64,000 bases of DNA from contig JAFULR010000012.1 of the NCBI GenBank assembly GCA_017483195.1, forward strand, positions 43,700 to 107,699. The letters are read 5' to 3'. Below the pieces are notes generated by a model, which searched no databases, was not told the origin of the DNA, and saw nothing but the letters and a program-made list of their open reading frames with translations. Each line of letters begins with the position of its first letter. Within the stretch, counting starts at the first letter, position 1. The DNA comes from Clostridia bacterium (GTDB lineage: Bacteria; Bacillota; Clostridia; Oscillospirales; CAG-272). Positions 27,883 through 37,516 of the stretch are shown piece by piece. A program made the position numbers and the translations under genes.

Positions 27883-27998
27883 GCCCTTTTTTGAACTTTT
27901 TTGAAGTTTTGTTATTTTTTTACAAAACGACCTCAATAAACCTGCAAAATGCTTAAGAGAAATCGATTTTTTTGTCATTTTAACAACGGACTCACCTA

Positions 27999-28027
27999 TT
28001 GACAGATTTTCTTTTATTTGATATAAT
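27999..28027 (+). promoter_or_regulatory. Sigma-A promoter for holB-ricT
   Basis: TTGACA (27999-28004), 17-bp spacer, TATAAT (28022-28027), a full-consensus promoter 30 bp before the holB start. Confidence 0.9.
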
Positions 28028-28057
28028 GATTGTGTATTGTTTAAAAGGAGGCACTAT

Positions 28058-29092
28058 ATGAAAAATAACCGTTACGGTATAATAGCAAACGACGATTTGT
28101 GCAATTATTTCTCTGCCTCCGTAAAATCAGGCTCTCTCTCCCACGCTTATATTTTGCTTGGCGATAATGGTACCGGAAAACGTACGCTTGCCCGCCTTGT
28201 AGCCGCTGCGTTGAACTGCGAGCAAAAGAATGGAGACGGAATAATCCCCTGCGCCGAGTGCAGCTCATGCAAAAAAATACTTTCAGATAACTCTGCCGAC
28301 GTAATTACCGTTCGTCGCGAAGCGGACAAGGTGCATCTGGGCGTTGATCCCATTCGATTTATCCGTGATGACGTTTTCTATCAGCCAAACGACGGGGACT
28401 ATAAGGTGTATATAATCGAGGATGCTCATACAATGACCGCACAGGCACAGAACGCACTTCTTCTGACACTCGAAGAGCCCCCTCAATACGTGGTATTCCT
28501 TCTTCTCTGCGAAAACACAGAGACGATACTTGAAACCATCAAAAGTCGCGCCCCGATACTCAGAATGAAAACGCCCAAAAAAGAAGAAGCTATAGAATAT
28601 CTGAAACAGAATCACCCCTCCGCAAAAACTTATATCAATAATTCGCCGGAGGAATTCGATCAGATATATATCGCTTCCAAGGGCAGCATTGGACGAGTGC
28701 TCGAGCTTATATCATCAAGCGGCAAAAAACAGATATTACAAAGCCGGGAGCTTACCACAAAGCTGATCGGGGCTCTTGCTCACAATACACTTTCGCGCGA
28801 TTTCGGAGAAATATTCGCAGATTTCTCGCAAAAGCGTGACGAGCGAGAAAGAATAATCGCGCAGCTCCTTGAAATCGAAGCAGCAGCAAGAGATCTTATA
28901 GTGCTGAAAAAATCGGACTGCCCCGCCATGCTCTTTTTCACGGACATTTCTTATGCCGAAGAGCTTTCTTACTGCTTCTCTGCAGCAAGGCTTACCGGCA
29001 TCATAAAAAGCTCGGAAACCGCTCGTATCGCTCTTTTAAAAAATGCCAATATAAAGCTCACTTTAACGGAATTTTTGAGTAGTCTTATATAA
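28058..29092 (+). CDS. holB: DNA polymerase III subunit delta'
   Basis: A 344-aa clamp-loader ATPase-fold protein. The P-loop region is LGDNGTGKRTLA, followed by a zinc-binding C-x11-C-x2-C-x2-C cluster (from CEQ to CSSC), an EDAHTM Walker B-like segment, and LLTLEEPP plus KSRAP, the SRC-like motif with Ala in place of Cys. It loads the sliding clamp with DnaX and HolA. Start at ATG 28058 behind AAAGGAGG; the in-frame codon at 28037 lies upstream of this site. holB-ricT is the classical Firmicutes pair. Confidence 0.9.
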   Translation: MKNNRYGIIANDDLCNYFSASVKSGSLSHAYILLGDNGTGKRTLARLVAAALNCEQKNGDGIIPCAECSSCKKILSDNSADVITVRREADKVHLGVDPIRFIRDDVFYQPNDGDYKVYIIEDAHTMTAQAQNALLLTLEEPPQYVVFLLLCENTETILETIKSRAPILRMKTPKKEEAIEYLKQNHPSAKTYINNSPEEFDQIYIASKGSIGRVLELISSSGKKQILQSRELTTKLIGALAHNTLSRDFGEIFADFSQKRDERERIIAQLLEIEAAARDLIVLKKSDCPAMLFFTDISYAEELSYCFSAARLTGIIKSSETARIALLKNANIKLTLTEFLSSLI

Positions 29093-29105
29093 TATGGAGA
29101 TAAAT

Positions 29106-30167
29106 ATGGAAAACAACGAAAATAAAAAAAATAATAAAAAAAGATATCACCGTTATCACAACAAGCGCAAGCCGAAAAAAGATAACCAGGCAGACGTAAA
29201 CATTCAGGAAACAGATACAAATTTAAACCTGAACGATGCCGAAATACAGCTTGAAGATATACTTGAGGAAGAATTCTTCGAGGATGAAGATACTCCTGCT
29301 GTGCAAAAAATCGAATCTGATGAAAACGAAGAAAAGGTAGAGGTAGTAGGTGTAAGATTTAAAAAGGTAGGCAAGGTGTACTATTTCTCCCCTGAGGGCA
29401 TACAGGCTCAAAAGGGACAGTTCGCCATTGTAGATACCGCGCGTGGTCCCGAATACGGTGAGGTTTTCATAGCCAATAAGCTTGTTGGTATATCCGAGAT
29501 AGTGCCGCCTCTTCGACCTGTTATTCGCATAGCTACACCGGAGGACGCTATTCACAACCAAGAAAACGCAAAGAAGGAAAAGGATGCGTTCGCTATATGT
29601 CTTGAGCAAATAGCAAAGCACGAGCTTGATATGAAGCTCGTTGACGCTCAATATACCTTTGACAACAGTAAGCTTCTCTTCTATTTCACAAGCGCGGGCA
29701 GAGTTGACTTCCGCGAGCTTGTAAAGGATCTCGCTGCTATATTCAGAACAAGAATAGAGCTTAGACAGATAGGAATCCGTGATGAGGCAAAGCTTATCGG
29801 TGGTCTCGGTGCTTGTGGCAGACCTCTTTGCTGTGCAACCTTCTTATCCGATTTTGTTCAGGTATCCATCAAAATGGCCAAAGAACAGGGGCTCTTCCTC
29901 AATTCCTCAAAAATTTCGGGAACCTGCGGAAGACTTATGTGCTGCTTAAGATACGAGCAAGAGACATACGAGTACGAAATCGCGCGCACCCCTGCGGTAG
30001 ATTCCACAGTAAAAACTGCGGACGGCGTTGGAACTGTAACCGAAATGCATCCACTTACCGGACTTATCAAGGTAAAGCTCCATGATAAGGATGGAGACAT
30101 AGTGAAAATTTATCACAGAGACGACGTAAAACTCGTACATTCGCAAAAAAAGACAGATAAGGAATAA
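29106..30167 (+). CDS. ricT: PSP1/RicT (YaaT) regulatory protein
   Basis: A 353-aa protein. After a basic, low-complexity N terminus and an acidic stretch, the PSP1 domain begins near VEVVGVRFKKVGKVYYF. The Cys-rich segments GACGRPLCCATFL and GTCGRLMCCLRYE are the Fe-S ligands of the RicAFT (Y) complex, which controls RNase Y processing, sporulation and competence in B. subtilis. I take ATG 29106 (GGAG eight bases upstream) over ATG 29094, which has no ribosome binding site. Cotranscribed with holB and ended by a terminator at 30190. Confidence 0.93.
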   Translation: MENNENKKNNKKRYHRYHNKRKPKKDNQADVNIQETDTNLNLNDAEIQLEDILEEEFFEDEDTPAVQKIESDENEEKVEVVGVRFKKVGKVYYFSPEGIQAQKGQFAIVDTARGPEYGEVFIANKLVGISEIVPPLRPVIRIATPEDAIHNQENAKKEKDAFAICLEQIAKHELDMKLVDAQYTFDNSKLLFYFTSAGRVDFRELVKDLAAIFRTRIELRQIGIRDEAKLIGGLGACGRPLCCATFLSDFVQVSIKMAKEQGLFLNSSKISGTCGRLMCCLRYEQETYEYEIARTPAVDSTVKTADGVGTVTEMHPLTGLIKVKLHDKDGDIVKIYHRDDVKLVHSQKKTDKE

Positions 30168-30189
30168 TTTTTTTAAAATATTTTTCATT

Positions 30190-30215
30190 AACCCCTTGCA
30201 AAAACGCAAGGGGTT
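30190..30215 (+). terminator. Terminator after ricT
   Basis: AACCCCTTGC-AAAAAC-GCAAGGGGTT hairpin. The T-run after it is poor (TATGTTATAAT), and the ferredoxin promoter overlaps it. Confidence 0.55.
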
Positions 30216-30225
30216 ATGTTATAAT
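30196..30225 (+). promoter_or_regulatory. Promoter for the ferredoxin gene, nested in the ricT terminator
   Basis: TTGCAA (30196-30201), 18-bp spacer, TATAAT (30220-30225). The -35 is in the left arm of the hairpin. Confidence 0.55.
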
Positions 30226-30255
30226 ATCTTATCAATACTAATGGAGGTATTTATC

Positions 30256-30426
30256 ATGGCTTATAAGATTACAGACGCTTGCATCGCTTGCGGTGCTTGT
30301 GCAGACGCTTGCCCCTGTGGCGCTATCTCTGAGGGAGATGGCATCTACGTAATCGATCCCGATGCTTGCGCTGATTGCGGTGCTTGTGCTGACGCTTGCC
30401 CCGTAGGAGCTCCCGTACAGGAATAA
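30256..30426 (+). CDS. 2[4Fe-4S] ferredoxin
   Basis: A 56-aa clostridial-type ferredoxin with two 4Fe-4S motifs, CIACGACADACPCGA and CADCGACADACPVGA, that is, C-x2-C-x2-C-x3-C-P twice. It carries low-potential electrons for fermentative redox enzymes. Start is the ATG at 30256 behind TGGAGG; an in-frame ATG at 30196 gives a nonsense N-terminal extension over the terminator. It is flanked by its own promoter and terminator, so it is monocistronic. Confidence 0.95.
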   Translation: MAYKITDACIACGACADACPCGAISEGDGIYVIDPDACADCGACADACPVGAPVQE

Positions 30427-30445
30427 TTTGATTACATCTAAAAAT

Positions 30446-30468
30446 ACGGAGCGGTTTTTCTGCTCCGT
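30446..30468 (+). terminator. Terminator after the ferredoxin gene
   Basis: ACGGAGC-GGTTTTTCT-GCTCCGT hairpin followed by GTTTTT. Confidence 0.8.
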
Positions 30469-30489
30469 GTTTTTAAATTTGAGGTAGCT

Positions 30490-31239
30490 ATGAATATTTT
30501 TTTATCCGAAAACGAGACATTGACTAAGGTCAATGAAAATATAAGCCTTATTCAAAGAGAAAACGGACTTACCTTTGGTACCGATGCTTTTTTGCTCGCA
30601 TCCTTCATAAAGCCCCAAAGGAGCTGTGTGGCAGTCGAGCTTGGCGGCGGAACGGGTATCATTTCCCTGCTCTGCGCTTCACGTGAGAAGTTTTCAAAAA
30701 TATACTGTGTTGAGATACAAGAGGATTTTGCAAAAATAATCAGCAGAAACGCAAGCCTTAACGAGCTTGAAAATAAGGTCATTTCCGTGCACAAGGATGT
30801 AAGAGAAATCAAAAGCTCGGACATTGGACTTGAGGTTGACGTCGTATTCTCAAATCCTCCGTATATGAAGGTGGACAGCGGAAAAAGAAACGTACACGAT
30901 GAAAAATTCATCGCCCGTCACGAGGTGTGCGGTGATATTGGGGATTTTTGTGCGGCAGCTAAAAAGCTTTTAAAGCACGGCGGCAATTTTTACTGCGTAT
31001 GGCGTCCGGACAGACTTACCGATCTTATGTGCGCAATGAGAGAAAACTCACTTGAACCCAAGGATATGATCTTTGTACACGCCAATACTAAAAGCGCTCC
31101 TTCCATGGTAATCGTCAAGGCAAAAAAAGGCGCGGCATCCGGTGTGACCGTAGGCGAACCTCTGTTTTTAAACCTTGATAACGACCCCAAGACTCTTACC
31201 GAAAGAGCAAAAAAGATATACGAGGAATGTAATTTTTAG
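30490..31239 (+). CDS. TrmN6-like tRNA1(Val) adenine N6-methyltransferase
   Basis: A 249-aa class I SAM methyltransferase. SAM motif I is AVELGGGTGIISLL, and the substrate-binding motif is SNPPYM (the N/D-PPY of adenine N6 methyltransferases). The GTDAFLLASFI segment before motif I is characteristic of the TrmN6/YfiC group, which methylates A37 of tRNA-Val. It ends at 31239 and the next gene begins at 31240, so the two are cotranscribed. Target nucleotide is from the family, not proven here. Confidence 0.82.
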   Translation: MNIFLSENETLTKVNENISLIQRENGLTFGTDAFLLASFIKPQRSCVAVELGGGTGIISLLCASREKFSKIYCVEIQEDFAKIISRNASLNELENKVISVHKDVREIKSSDIGLEVDVVFSNPPYMKVDSGKRNVHDEKFIARHEVCGDIGDFCAAAKKLLKHGGNFYCVWRPDRLTDLMCAMRENSLEPKDMIFVHANTKSAPSMVIVKAKKGAASGVTVGEPLFLNLDNDPKTLTERAKKIYEECNF

Positions 31240-32001
31240 ATGAAAGAACTAAAGAGAATATTAAGCTATACAAGGCGAGCAGTTGACGATTATCAGATGA
31301 TACAGGACGGCGATAAAATTGCCGTGGGGGTTTCCGCAGGAAAGGACTCCCTTGCTCTTCTGTACGCGCTCGCGGAGATGAGAAGATTTTACCCAAATAA
31401 ATATGAGCTTATCGCCATAACCGTGGATATGGGATTCCCCAATACAAGTTTTGACGGAATAAAAAAGCTTTGCGAGGAGCTGGACGTTGAATATCATATC
31501 GCACCCACGCAGATTTACCAGATAATCTTTGAGGAAAGAAAAGAAAAAAGCCCCTGCTCTCTGTGCGCAAAGATGCGCCGCGGCGTGCTTTACAACACCG
31601 CAAAGGAGCTTGGCTGCAATAAGGTCGCGCTTGGTCATCATTTTGATGATGCCATTGAAACGTTTATGCTCAATCTGTTCTTCGAGGGCAGGATCGGTTG
31701 CTTCTCTCCCGTCACCTACCTTTCAAGAATTGATCTTACGATGATTCGCCCCCTGCTTTACGCGAGTGAAAAGAGCGTTCGTCAGTTTGCGGACAAGGCT
31801 GAGCTTCCCGTTGTAAAATCAGCTTGCCCCGCAGACGGAAATACGGAGCGAGAGGAAATGAAGCAGCTCCTTCACGAGCTTGATATCAAGCACAAAGGAC
31901 TTCGCTATCGCATTTTCGGTGCTATGCAGCGCGGAGAGATCGACGGCTTTAAGATCGCAAGCTCGATGGATGGGATAAAAGACTACGAAAACGAAGAATA
32001 A
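31240..32001 (+). CDS. TtcA-like PP-loop tRNA thiolation protein
   Basis: A 253-aa adenylating PP-loop enzyme. The PP-loop reads GVSAGKDSLALLYA (SGGxDS type with Ala-Gly-Lys-Asp-Ser). CSLCAKMRR supplies a CxxC, and a third Cys is in SACPADGNTERE, the arrangement of TtcA Fe-S ligands. HHFDDAIETFMLN is another family segment. TtcA-type proteins thiolate C32 in tRNA; other members of the group act on U54. The start ATG directly abuts the previous stop. Ends at a bidirectional terminator. Confidence 0.8.
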   Translation: MKELKRILSYTRRAVDDYQMIQDGDKIAVGVSAGKDSLALLYALAEMRRFYPNKYELIAITVDMGFPNTSFDGIKKLCEELDVEYHIAPTQIYQIIFEERKEKSPCSLCAKMRRGVLYNTAKELGCNKVALGHHFDDAIETFMLNLFFEGRIGCFSPVTYLSRIDLTMIRPLLYASEKSVRQFADKAELPVVKSACPADGNTEREEMKQLLHELDIKHKGLRYRIFGAMQRGEIDGFKIASSMDGIKDYENEE

Positions 32002-32006
32002 AATAT

Positions 32007-32030
32007 GGGACTGTCTTATTTGACAGTCCC
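32007..32030. terminator. Bidirectional terminator
   Basis: GGGACTGTC-TTATTT-GACAGTCCC hairpin serving the TtcA-like gene and, leftwards, the ClpE-like gene at 32037. Confidence 0.85.
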
Positions 32031-32036
32031 TATTTT

Positions 32037-34340
32037 TTACATACAGGCAACAGAAATTTCGCCTTCACTAATACTGATATGCACCTTGGTTATCGTGCGA
32101 TTATAGTCCGCAATAATCCTCTCTGCGATGGCGTCCTCAATATGTGTCTGAATAAATCTTCTCATATTTCTTGCGCCGAATTTTGCAGAATACGATTTTT
32201 CGCCAACGAAAGCAAGCGCATCATCCGTATAAGAGAGATCAATTCCCTTTTCCGCAAGTGCCGTCTTGAGTTCTCCAAGCATAATTTCCGCAATTTTTGC
32301 AAAATTTTCCTCGGTGAGCGAGTTAAAGGTGATTATCTCGTCAACACGGTTGATGAACTCGGGACGAAGGAAGCCCTCAAGCGCTTTCAAAGTACGCGCT
32401 TCCTCAGCAGAAAGATTATCCGAAGAAGCAAATCCTGCGCGTCCGGATGAATTGGTCGAGCCCGCATTCGTAGTCATAACAAGAATGGTATTCTCGAAAT
32501 TGACCGTTCTTCCCTGCGCGTCCGTTACGCGCCCGTCGTCAAGTATCTGCAAAAGCACGTTCAGAACGTCCGGATGTGCCTTTTCGATCTCGTCGAAAAG
32601 TATTACGGAATACGGTCTGCGACGGATCTTCTCCGTTAGCTGACCTGCCTCGTCGTAGCCTACGTATCCGGGAGGCGCTCCTATTATTTTGGAAACAGAG
32701 TGCTTCTCCATAAACTCACTCATATCAAGACGGATAAGCGTCTCGGGTGAATGGAAAAGATCGTTTGCAAGCTGCTTTACAAGCTCGGTCTTTCCAACAC
32801 CCGTAGGGCCTGCGAAAATGAACGAAACGGGCTTTCTCTTATAAGAAATACCTGCTCTGTTTCTCTTTATCGCACGGCAAATTGAATTGACCGCCTTATC
32901 CTGACCTATTATATGTGTTTTGAGCCTTTGCTCAAGCTTATCGATCTGCTCGTATTCATTTGCGCTTACGGTAAGTGCGGGGACACCCGTCCATACCTCA
33001 ACCACGTCCGCAAGCTCATCGGTCGTAAGAACGATGCTTTCACATTCTCCCTCAAGGCTCTTAAGCTCGTCTGCGAGCTTGATCTCCTTGGATTTGAGCT
33101 TTGCTATCTTCTCATACGCGTCTGCGTTATCTGGAGAGTCGGGCGGAGTAGCCTCAAGGGCTTCTCTTTCCTTTTTGATCTCAAGCAGCTTCTCTCTTAT
33201 TTCAATACTGCGGTTAAGGGACGCAGAATTGAGCGAGAGATTAGCCGCAGCCTCGTCAAGCAGGTCGATTGCTTTATCCGGAAGATATCTATCCGTAATG
33301 TATCTTTCAGAAAGCGTAACCGCACTTCTGAGTATATCATCGGGGATCTTTATCTGATGGAAGGACTCATAATAATGCTTTATTCCCTTAAGCATCTCAA
33401 GAGTTTCCTCGATTGAGGGCTCTTCAACCTTAACGGGCTGGAATCTTCTTTCAAGAGCCGAGTCCTTTTCAATATACTTACGGTATTCGTTGAGCGTTGT
33501 CGCGCCGATGACCTGGATCTCGCCGCGCGAGAGTGCGGGCTTGAGCATATTAGCGGTACTTACACTTCCCTCGCTGTTACCTGCTCCAACTATATTATGA
33601 ACCTCATCTATAACAAGGATGATATTTCCCGCATCCTTGACCTCCTTGAGAAGTCCCAAAAGTCTGCTCTCATATTGACCGCGGAACTGTGTTCCTGCAA
33701 CGAGAGCGGTAAGATCAAGAAGGTGAAGCTCCTTATTCTTGAGTTTATAGGGTACGTCACCCCTCACTATCTTCTGCGCAAGTGCCTCCGCAATAGCGGT
33801 CTTACCTACGCCGGGCTCACCTATAAGGCAAGGATTGTTCTTTTGTCTTCTTGAAAGAATCTGAATAACGCGCGCAAGCTCCTTCTCTCTGCCAACGATA
33901 GCATCAAGCTTTCCCTCTCTCGCCTCACGGGTAAGATCCTTGCAATAGGAGTCAAGAAACTTTCTTTTTTTCTCCTTCTGCTTTTCCTCTGCGCCTTTAA
34001 CTCCGTCAACGTTTGGCGTAGGAGTCTGCTTTTCGCCAAAAAGCTTTTGCAGATCAATCGCGGGTGCTCTCGCCTCGTCATCATCAAGATCGGAGTCGTC
34101 CATCATAGCCGGAAGATCTCCACCGTTTTCCATCATTTTTGCAACCTCGTCCTCCATGCCCGCAAGCTCATCGGACGAAATTCCAAGCTTATTCATCATA
34201 TCTCCAAGCATATTGTCAAGAGGAAGTCCAAGCTCCTTGGCGCAGGTCATACAAACGCCCTCGTTTTTCTTCTCTCCGTTTTCAAGCTTGGTTATAAAAA
34301 CAACCGCCATTCTTTTATGGCATCTTGAACACATCAGCAT
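32037..34340 (-). CDS. clpE: ClpE-like Clp protease ATP-binding subunit with N-terminal zinc finger
   Basis: A 767-aa HSP100 unfoldase. The N terminus carries a four-Cys zinc finger (C4-x2-C7 and C30-x2-C33) instead of the double Clp N-domain, the ClpE arrangement. Two AAA+ modules follow: Walker A GEPGVGKT (174-181) with Walker B VIDEVHN, then GPTGVGKT with [15 protein letters not shown]-like coiled segment lies between them. A hydrophobic AGF tripeptide after the second module may be the ClpP-binding loop. Start behind GAGGAGG. It begins 36 nt after cvpA and may be the last gene of the ruvC operon. clpC-like naming is the alternative. Confidence 0.87.
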   Translation of the reverse strand: MLMCSRCHKRMAVVFITKLENGEKKNEGVCMTCAKELGLPLDNMLGDMMNKLGISSDELAGMEDEVAKMMENGGDLPAMMDDSDLDDDEARAPAIDLQKLFGEKQTPTPNVDGVKGAEEKQKEKKRKFLDSYCKDLTREAREGKLDAIVGREKELARVIQILSRRQKNNPCLIGEPGVGKTAIAEALAQKIVRGDVPYKLKNKELHLLDLTALVAGTQFRGQYESRLLGLLKEVKDAGNIILVIDEVHNIVGAGNSEGSVSTANMLKPALSRGEIQVIGATTLNEYRKYIEKDSALERRFQPVKVEEPSIEETLEMLKGIKHYYESFHQIKIPDDILRSAVTLSERYITDRYLPDKAIDLLDEAAANLSLNSASLNRSIEIREKLLEIKKEREALEATPPDSPDNADAYEKIAKLKSKEIKLADELKSLEGECESIVLTTDELADVVEVWTGVPALTVSANEYEQIDKLEQRLKTHIIGQDKAVNSICRAIKRNRAGISYKRKPVSFIFAGPTGVGKTELVKQLANDLFHSPETLIRLDMSEFMEKHSVSKIIGAPPGYVGYDEAGQLTEKIRRRPYSVILFDEIEKAHPDVLNVLLQILDDGRVTDAQGRTVNFENTILVMTTNAGSTNSSGRAGFASSDNLSAEEARTLKALEGFLRPEFINRVDEIITFNSLTEENFAKIAEIMLGELKTALAEKGIDLSYTDDALAFVGEKSYSAKFGARNMRRFIQTHIEDAIAERIIADYNRTITKVHISISEGEISVACM

Positions 34341-34376
34341 AAATAATACCTCCTCGGGTAGTCTAAAAAATCCTCA

Positions 34377-35054
34377 TCAATGAGTAAATAGTCCGTATTT
34401 ACAAAAAAACTCCGCAATAAATGTCGCTTCGATAAAGGAATCCTTCGCAAGCATCAAGAGAATACATGCCGCAAAGCTTAAAAATACATACGCATGTGAA
34501 AGACCCCAGATAAAGCCCAGAATTTTGTTTATTCCCCTGAGCACCGGAAGCTCCACAAACCTTTCAAGCAGCACAACACCGATTGAGCAAGCTATATACA
34601 GTATCAAGAACGTAACGATATAAGCTATTATTTTTGAAATAAGATCTATGGCTATGCTCTCAATTTTTTGACCAATCTTATGAGCCACCTCTTCGGCATC
34701 TCCCTCTATGCTGTTAAAATAATTCTCAACTTTTTCCATTGGTAAAAAGCCTTTTACCCCATCGGGAATGCTATCCGTAACAACGGAAAAATCAATATCT
34801 CCCACATGCTGCTCGAGCTTTGAGGATATAACAGCAGCAATTTTTCCGTCAAGGCGATCCTTAACGATATAGTCTTCACACACACCCACAAGATTTGCAC
34901 CTATGATGATGGTAAGAACTATAACAATGGTCATCTTCATATATTTAAAAAATGATTTTATAAATCCCTGCTTTACTGCGATAAAAACATACATAGCAAC
35001 AACGGCTATCGCCGCGATATCCACGAGTATCGCCAAAATTTGCCACTTATTCAT
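34377..35054 (-). CDS. CvpA family membrane protein
   Basis: A 225-aa membrane protein with an N-terminal pair of helices (GFIKSFFKY between them), a soluble loop of about 80 residues, and two C-terminal helices (ILGFIWGLSHAYVFLSF). This matches the CvpA/colicin V production family, here with an enlarged central loop; it is longer than E. coli CvpA (162 aa). Function in clostridia is not established. RBS GAGAGGAT before ATG 35054. It follows truA after 30 nt in the same direction. Confidence 0.72.
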   Translation of the reverse strand: MNKWQILAILVDIAAIAVVAMYVFIAVKQGFIKSFFKYMKMTIVIVLTIIIGANLVGVCEDYIVKDRLDGKIAAVISSKLEQHVGDIDFSVVTDSIPDGVKGFLPMEKVENYFNSIEGDAEEVAHKIGQKIESIAIDLISKIIAYIVTFLILYIACSIGVVLLERFVELPVLRGINKILGFIWGLSHAYVFLSFAACILLMLAKDSFIEATFIAEFFCKYGLFTH

Positions 35055-35084
35055 AATAATCCTCTCTTATCAGTTTTATTACTA

Positions 35085-35843
35085 TCAGTATTCCACCTTG
35101 TTAAGATATAATCCGCACGCAGGCACAGTTGAGCCTGCATTTTTTCTGTCACCGCTCTTGATGATAAAATCAATATCCTCGGGGTTAAGCTTTCCTTGGG
35201 CGACCAAAAGCAAGGTTCCTGCCATAATGCGAACCATGTTGTATAAAAATCCATCCGCAGCGACTTTGAAAATAATTAGATCTCCATCTCTGTAAACAGA
35301 TGCGTATTTTACCTCTCTGTGCGTATCAACTATCTTAGAGCCCTGCGCCATAAAGGCGGAAAAATCGTGACGTCCGCAAAAGTGCTTTGCGGCAAGATCC
35401 ATTTTGTAAACAGCCTCGTCCGTATATTTTTTTGGAACGTGGTATGCTCTGTCAGAGCCAAACGGATCCTTAATAGTTGAATTCCAAATTTTATAAATAT
35501 ATTCCTTTTGCTTAACATCATATCTCGGATGAAAATCAGACTCAACCGTTTTGGCAACAATAACCGCTATATCGTTGGGTAAAACGGAATTGAAAGCAAG
35601 CGTAACACTCTCCATAGGTATAGTACATTCAAGTGAATTCTCCCCTTTTTTGGAAACGCACGCAAAAAATTCATTTGCGTGAACTCCACTGTCCGTTCTT
35701 GAGCACCCAACAATGTCACAATCAAAGCCGAATATCCTCTTTGCAGCCTCGTTCAAGCTCTGCTGAACGGTGGGCTTATTGGGTTGAACCTGATATCCGT
35801 TATAGTTTGTACCAAGAAAGCTTATTTTAAGCAATAGCTTCAT
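35085..35843 (-). CDS. truA: tRNA pseudouridine(38-40) synthase
   Basis: A 252-aa TruA. The catalytic Asp lies in GCSRTDSGVHA, and GTNYNGYQVQP at the N terminus and YNMVRIMAGTLL near the C terminus are family signatures. It modifies positions 38-40 of the anticodon stem. The gene sits directly after ecfT (9 nt), the same arrangement as in B. subtilis. RBS TAGGAGAT before ATG. Confidence 0.95.
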   Translation of the reverse strand: MKLLLKISFLGTNYNGYQVQPNKPTVQQSLNEAAKRIFGFDCDIVGCSRTDSGVHANEFFACVSKKGENSLECTIPMESVTLAFNSVLPNDIAVIVAKTVESDFHPRYDVKQKEYIYKIWNSTIKDPFGSDRAYHVPKKYTDEAVYKMDLAAKHFCGRHDFSAFMAQGSKIVDTHREVKYASVYRDGDLIIFKVAADGFLYNMVRIMAGTLLLVAQGKLNPEDIDFIIKSGDRKNAGSTVPACGLYLNKVEY

Positions 35844-35852
35844 TTTTATCTC

Positions 35853-36662
35853 CTATGCAAAAAATACGTTTAAGCAAACGACTGCCGCGCCAAAGGCAAC
35901 GACCAAAACAACGGCAACTATATCCGCAGTGCCGCATTTAAGGATCTTCATTCTCGTTCTGCCCTCTCCACCGCGGTAGCAACGGCACTCCATAGCTGTG
36001 GCAAGATCAAGCGCATGTCTTATTGAAGACGAGAACAAAGGAATAAGTATCGGAATAAGAGCCTTGGCTCTTTGAATAAGACTGCCGTTAGTAAAATCCG
36101 CGCCCCTTGCTTTTTGCGCACTCATTATCTTATCCGCTTCTTCCATAAGAGTGGGGATAAAGCGAAGCGCGATCGTCATGATCATAGCAAAATCGTGAAC
36201 GGGCAAGCCTATTTTTTTAAGAGGCGAGAGCAATCTTTCGATACCGTCGGTTAATGATATCGGCGTGGTCGTATAAGTCAATAATATACTGCTTCCGATA
36301 ATAAGCACAAATATCCTTATTACAAGGAAAATTGCATTTACAATTCCCTCTTTATATATCTGCGCAAATCCAATATCAATAAGGGGATCTCCCTCTCCCG
36401 ATGTCCAAAAAATATTAATGATTGCGGTAAAAGCAATAATGAAGACAATCGGTTTAACAGATTTCATCACTAGCTTTACGGGTATGTGCGCAAGTGCAAT
36501 AAGCAAAAATGCTGATCCCAAAAGCAAAGCCATTGAAAGAATATTCGCACTTAAAAATACTATTACGATATAAAGTATCGCAAGCACGATCTTCACTCTC
36601 GGATCGAGTCTGTGTATAGGTGAATCAACAGAATAGTACTGTCCAAGTGTTATACTCTTCAT
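35853..36662 (-). CDS. ecfT: ECF transporter transmembrane component EcfT
   Basis: A 269-aa membrane protein with about six helices. It carries both coupling-helix signatures of EcfT: A-R-G in SAQKARGADF and the second R-G motif in ECRCYRGGEG. These contact the two ATPases. The opening YYSVDSPIHRLDPRVKI is typical. It overlaps the ecfA2 stop by four bases, so the module is translationally coupled. The vitamin or metal substrate is set by separate S-components not seen here. Confidence 0.94.
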   Translation of the reverse strand: MKSITLGQYYSVDSPIHRLDPRVKIVLAILYIVIVFLSANILSMALLLGSAFLLIALAHIPVKLVMKSVKPIVFIIAFTAIINIFWTSGEGDPLIDIGFAQIYKEGIVNAIFLVIRIFVLIIGSSILLTYTTTPISLTDGIERLLSPLKKIGLPVHDFAMIMTIALRFIPTLMEEADKIMSAQKARGADFTNGSLIQRAKALIPILIPLFSSSIRHALDLATAMECRCYRGGEGRTRMKILKCGTADIVAVVLVVAFGAAVVCLNVFFA

Positions 36663-37516
36663 CTCGCACCTCCGAAAATCCTTGCTATCTCAGCTGCCGC
36701 TGCCTCCTCGGTATAAATACCGTTGTCAACATCTATTCCGCGCGCGTTAAGCTCATGCATAAGCAAAGTTATCTGCGGAACCGCAAGTCCTATTTTTTCA
36801 AGCATCTGAGACTGCGCAAACACTTCGTCACGAGTGCCGTTAAGCACTACCTCACCGTGTGAAAGAACTATAATATCGTCACAAAGACGTGCCATATCCT
36901 CCATACTGTGACTGACAATGATAACGGTTGCTCCCGTTTTCTCACGGTATTTAAAAATACCGCTAAGTATCACGTCGCGACCCTGTGGGTCAAGTCCCGC
37001 AGCGGGCTCGTCAAGCACAAGAACCTCGGGGCGCATAGCGATAACACCAGCAATAGCAACTCTTCTTTTCTGACCGCCCGAAAGATCGAAGGGATTTTTT
37101 GTGAGAACATCCGGAGAAAGTCCGACGAAATCTATCGCTTCTCTTATTCTCTCGGCTATTTCAGACTCGGAAAGTCCCATATTCTTAGGGCCGAATGCTA
37201 TGTCCTTTTCGACGGTTTCCTCAAAAAGCTGATATTCCGGATACTGCATAACGAGTCCAACACGATAGCGTATTTTGCCTATCTCCTTGGGTTTTGCCCA
37301 AATATCAACTCCATCAAGATACACCTTGCCCTCAGCAGGAGTCGCAAGTCCGTTAAGAAGCTGGAGCATAGTTGACTTTCCGCTTCCCGTATGACCTATA
37401 AGACCCGTAATAGAGCTTTCATTTATCTCAACATTTACGTTTTTTAAAGCTTCTTTACAATACGACGTTCCTTCACCGTAAAGGAAAGAAACATTTTCAA
37501 GTTTAATTTTTGCCAT
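36659..37516 (-). CDS. ecfA2: ECF transporter ATP-binding subunit EcfA2
   Basis: A 285-aa ABC ATPase. Walker A IGHTGSGKST, Q-loop region VMQYPEYQLFEETVEKDIAFG (with the EcfA-type Q-helix), signature LSGGQKRRVAIAG, Walker B VLVLDEPAAGLD and the switch His in SHSM. It pairs with EcfA1 to energise EcfT. The start overlaps the ecfA1 stop, and the stop overlaps ecfT, consistent with stoichiometric expression. Confidence 0.93.
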   Translation of the reverse strand: MAKIKLENVSFLYGEGTSYCKEALKNVNVEINESSITGLIGHTGSGKSTMLQLLNGLATPAEGKVYLDGVDIWAKPKEIGKIRYRVGLVMQYPEYQLFEETVEKDIAFGPKNMGLSESEIAERIREAIDFVGLSPDVLTKNPFDLSGGQKRRVAIAGVIAMRPEVLVLDEPAAGLDPQGRDVILSGIFKYREKTGATVIIVSHSMEDMARLCDDIIVLSHGEVVLNGTRDEVFAQSQMLEKIGLAVPQITLLMHELNARGIDVDNGIYTEEAAAAEIARIFGGAR

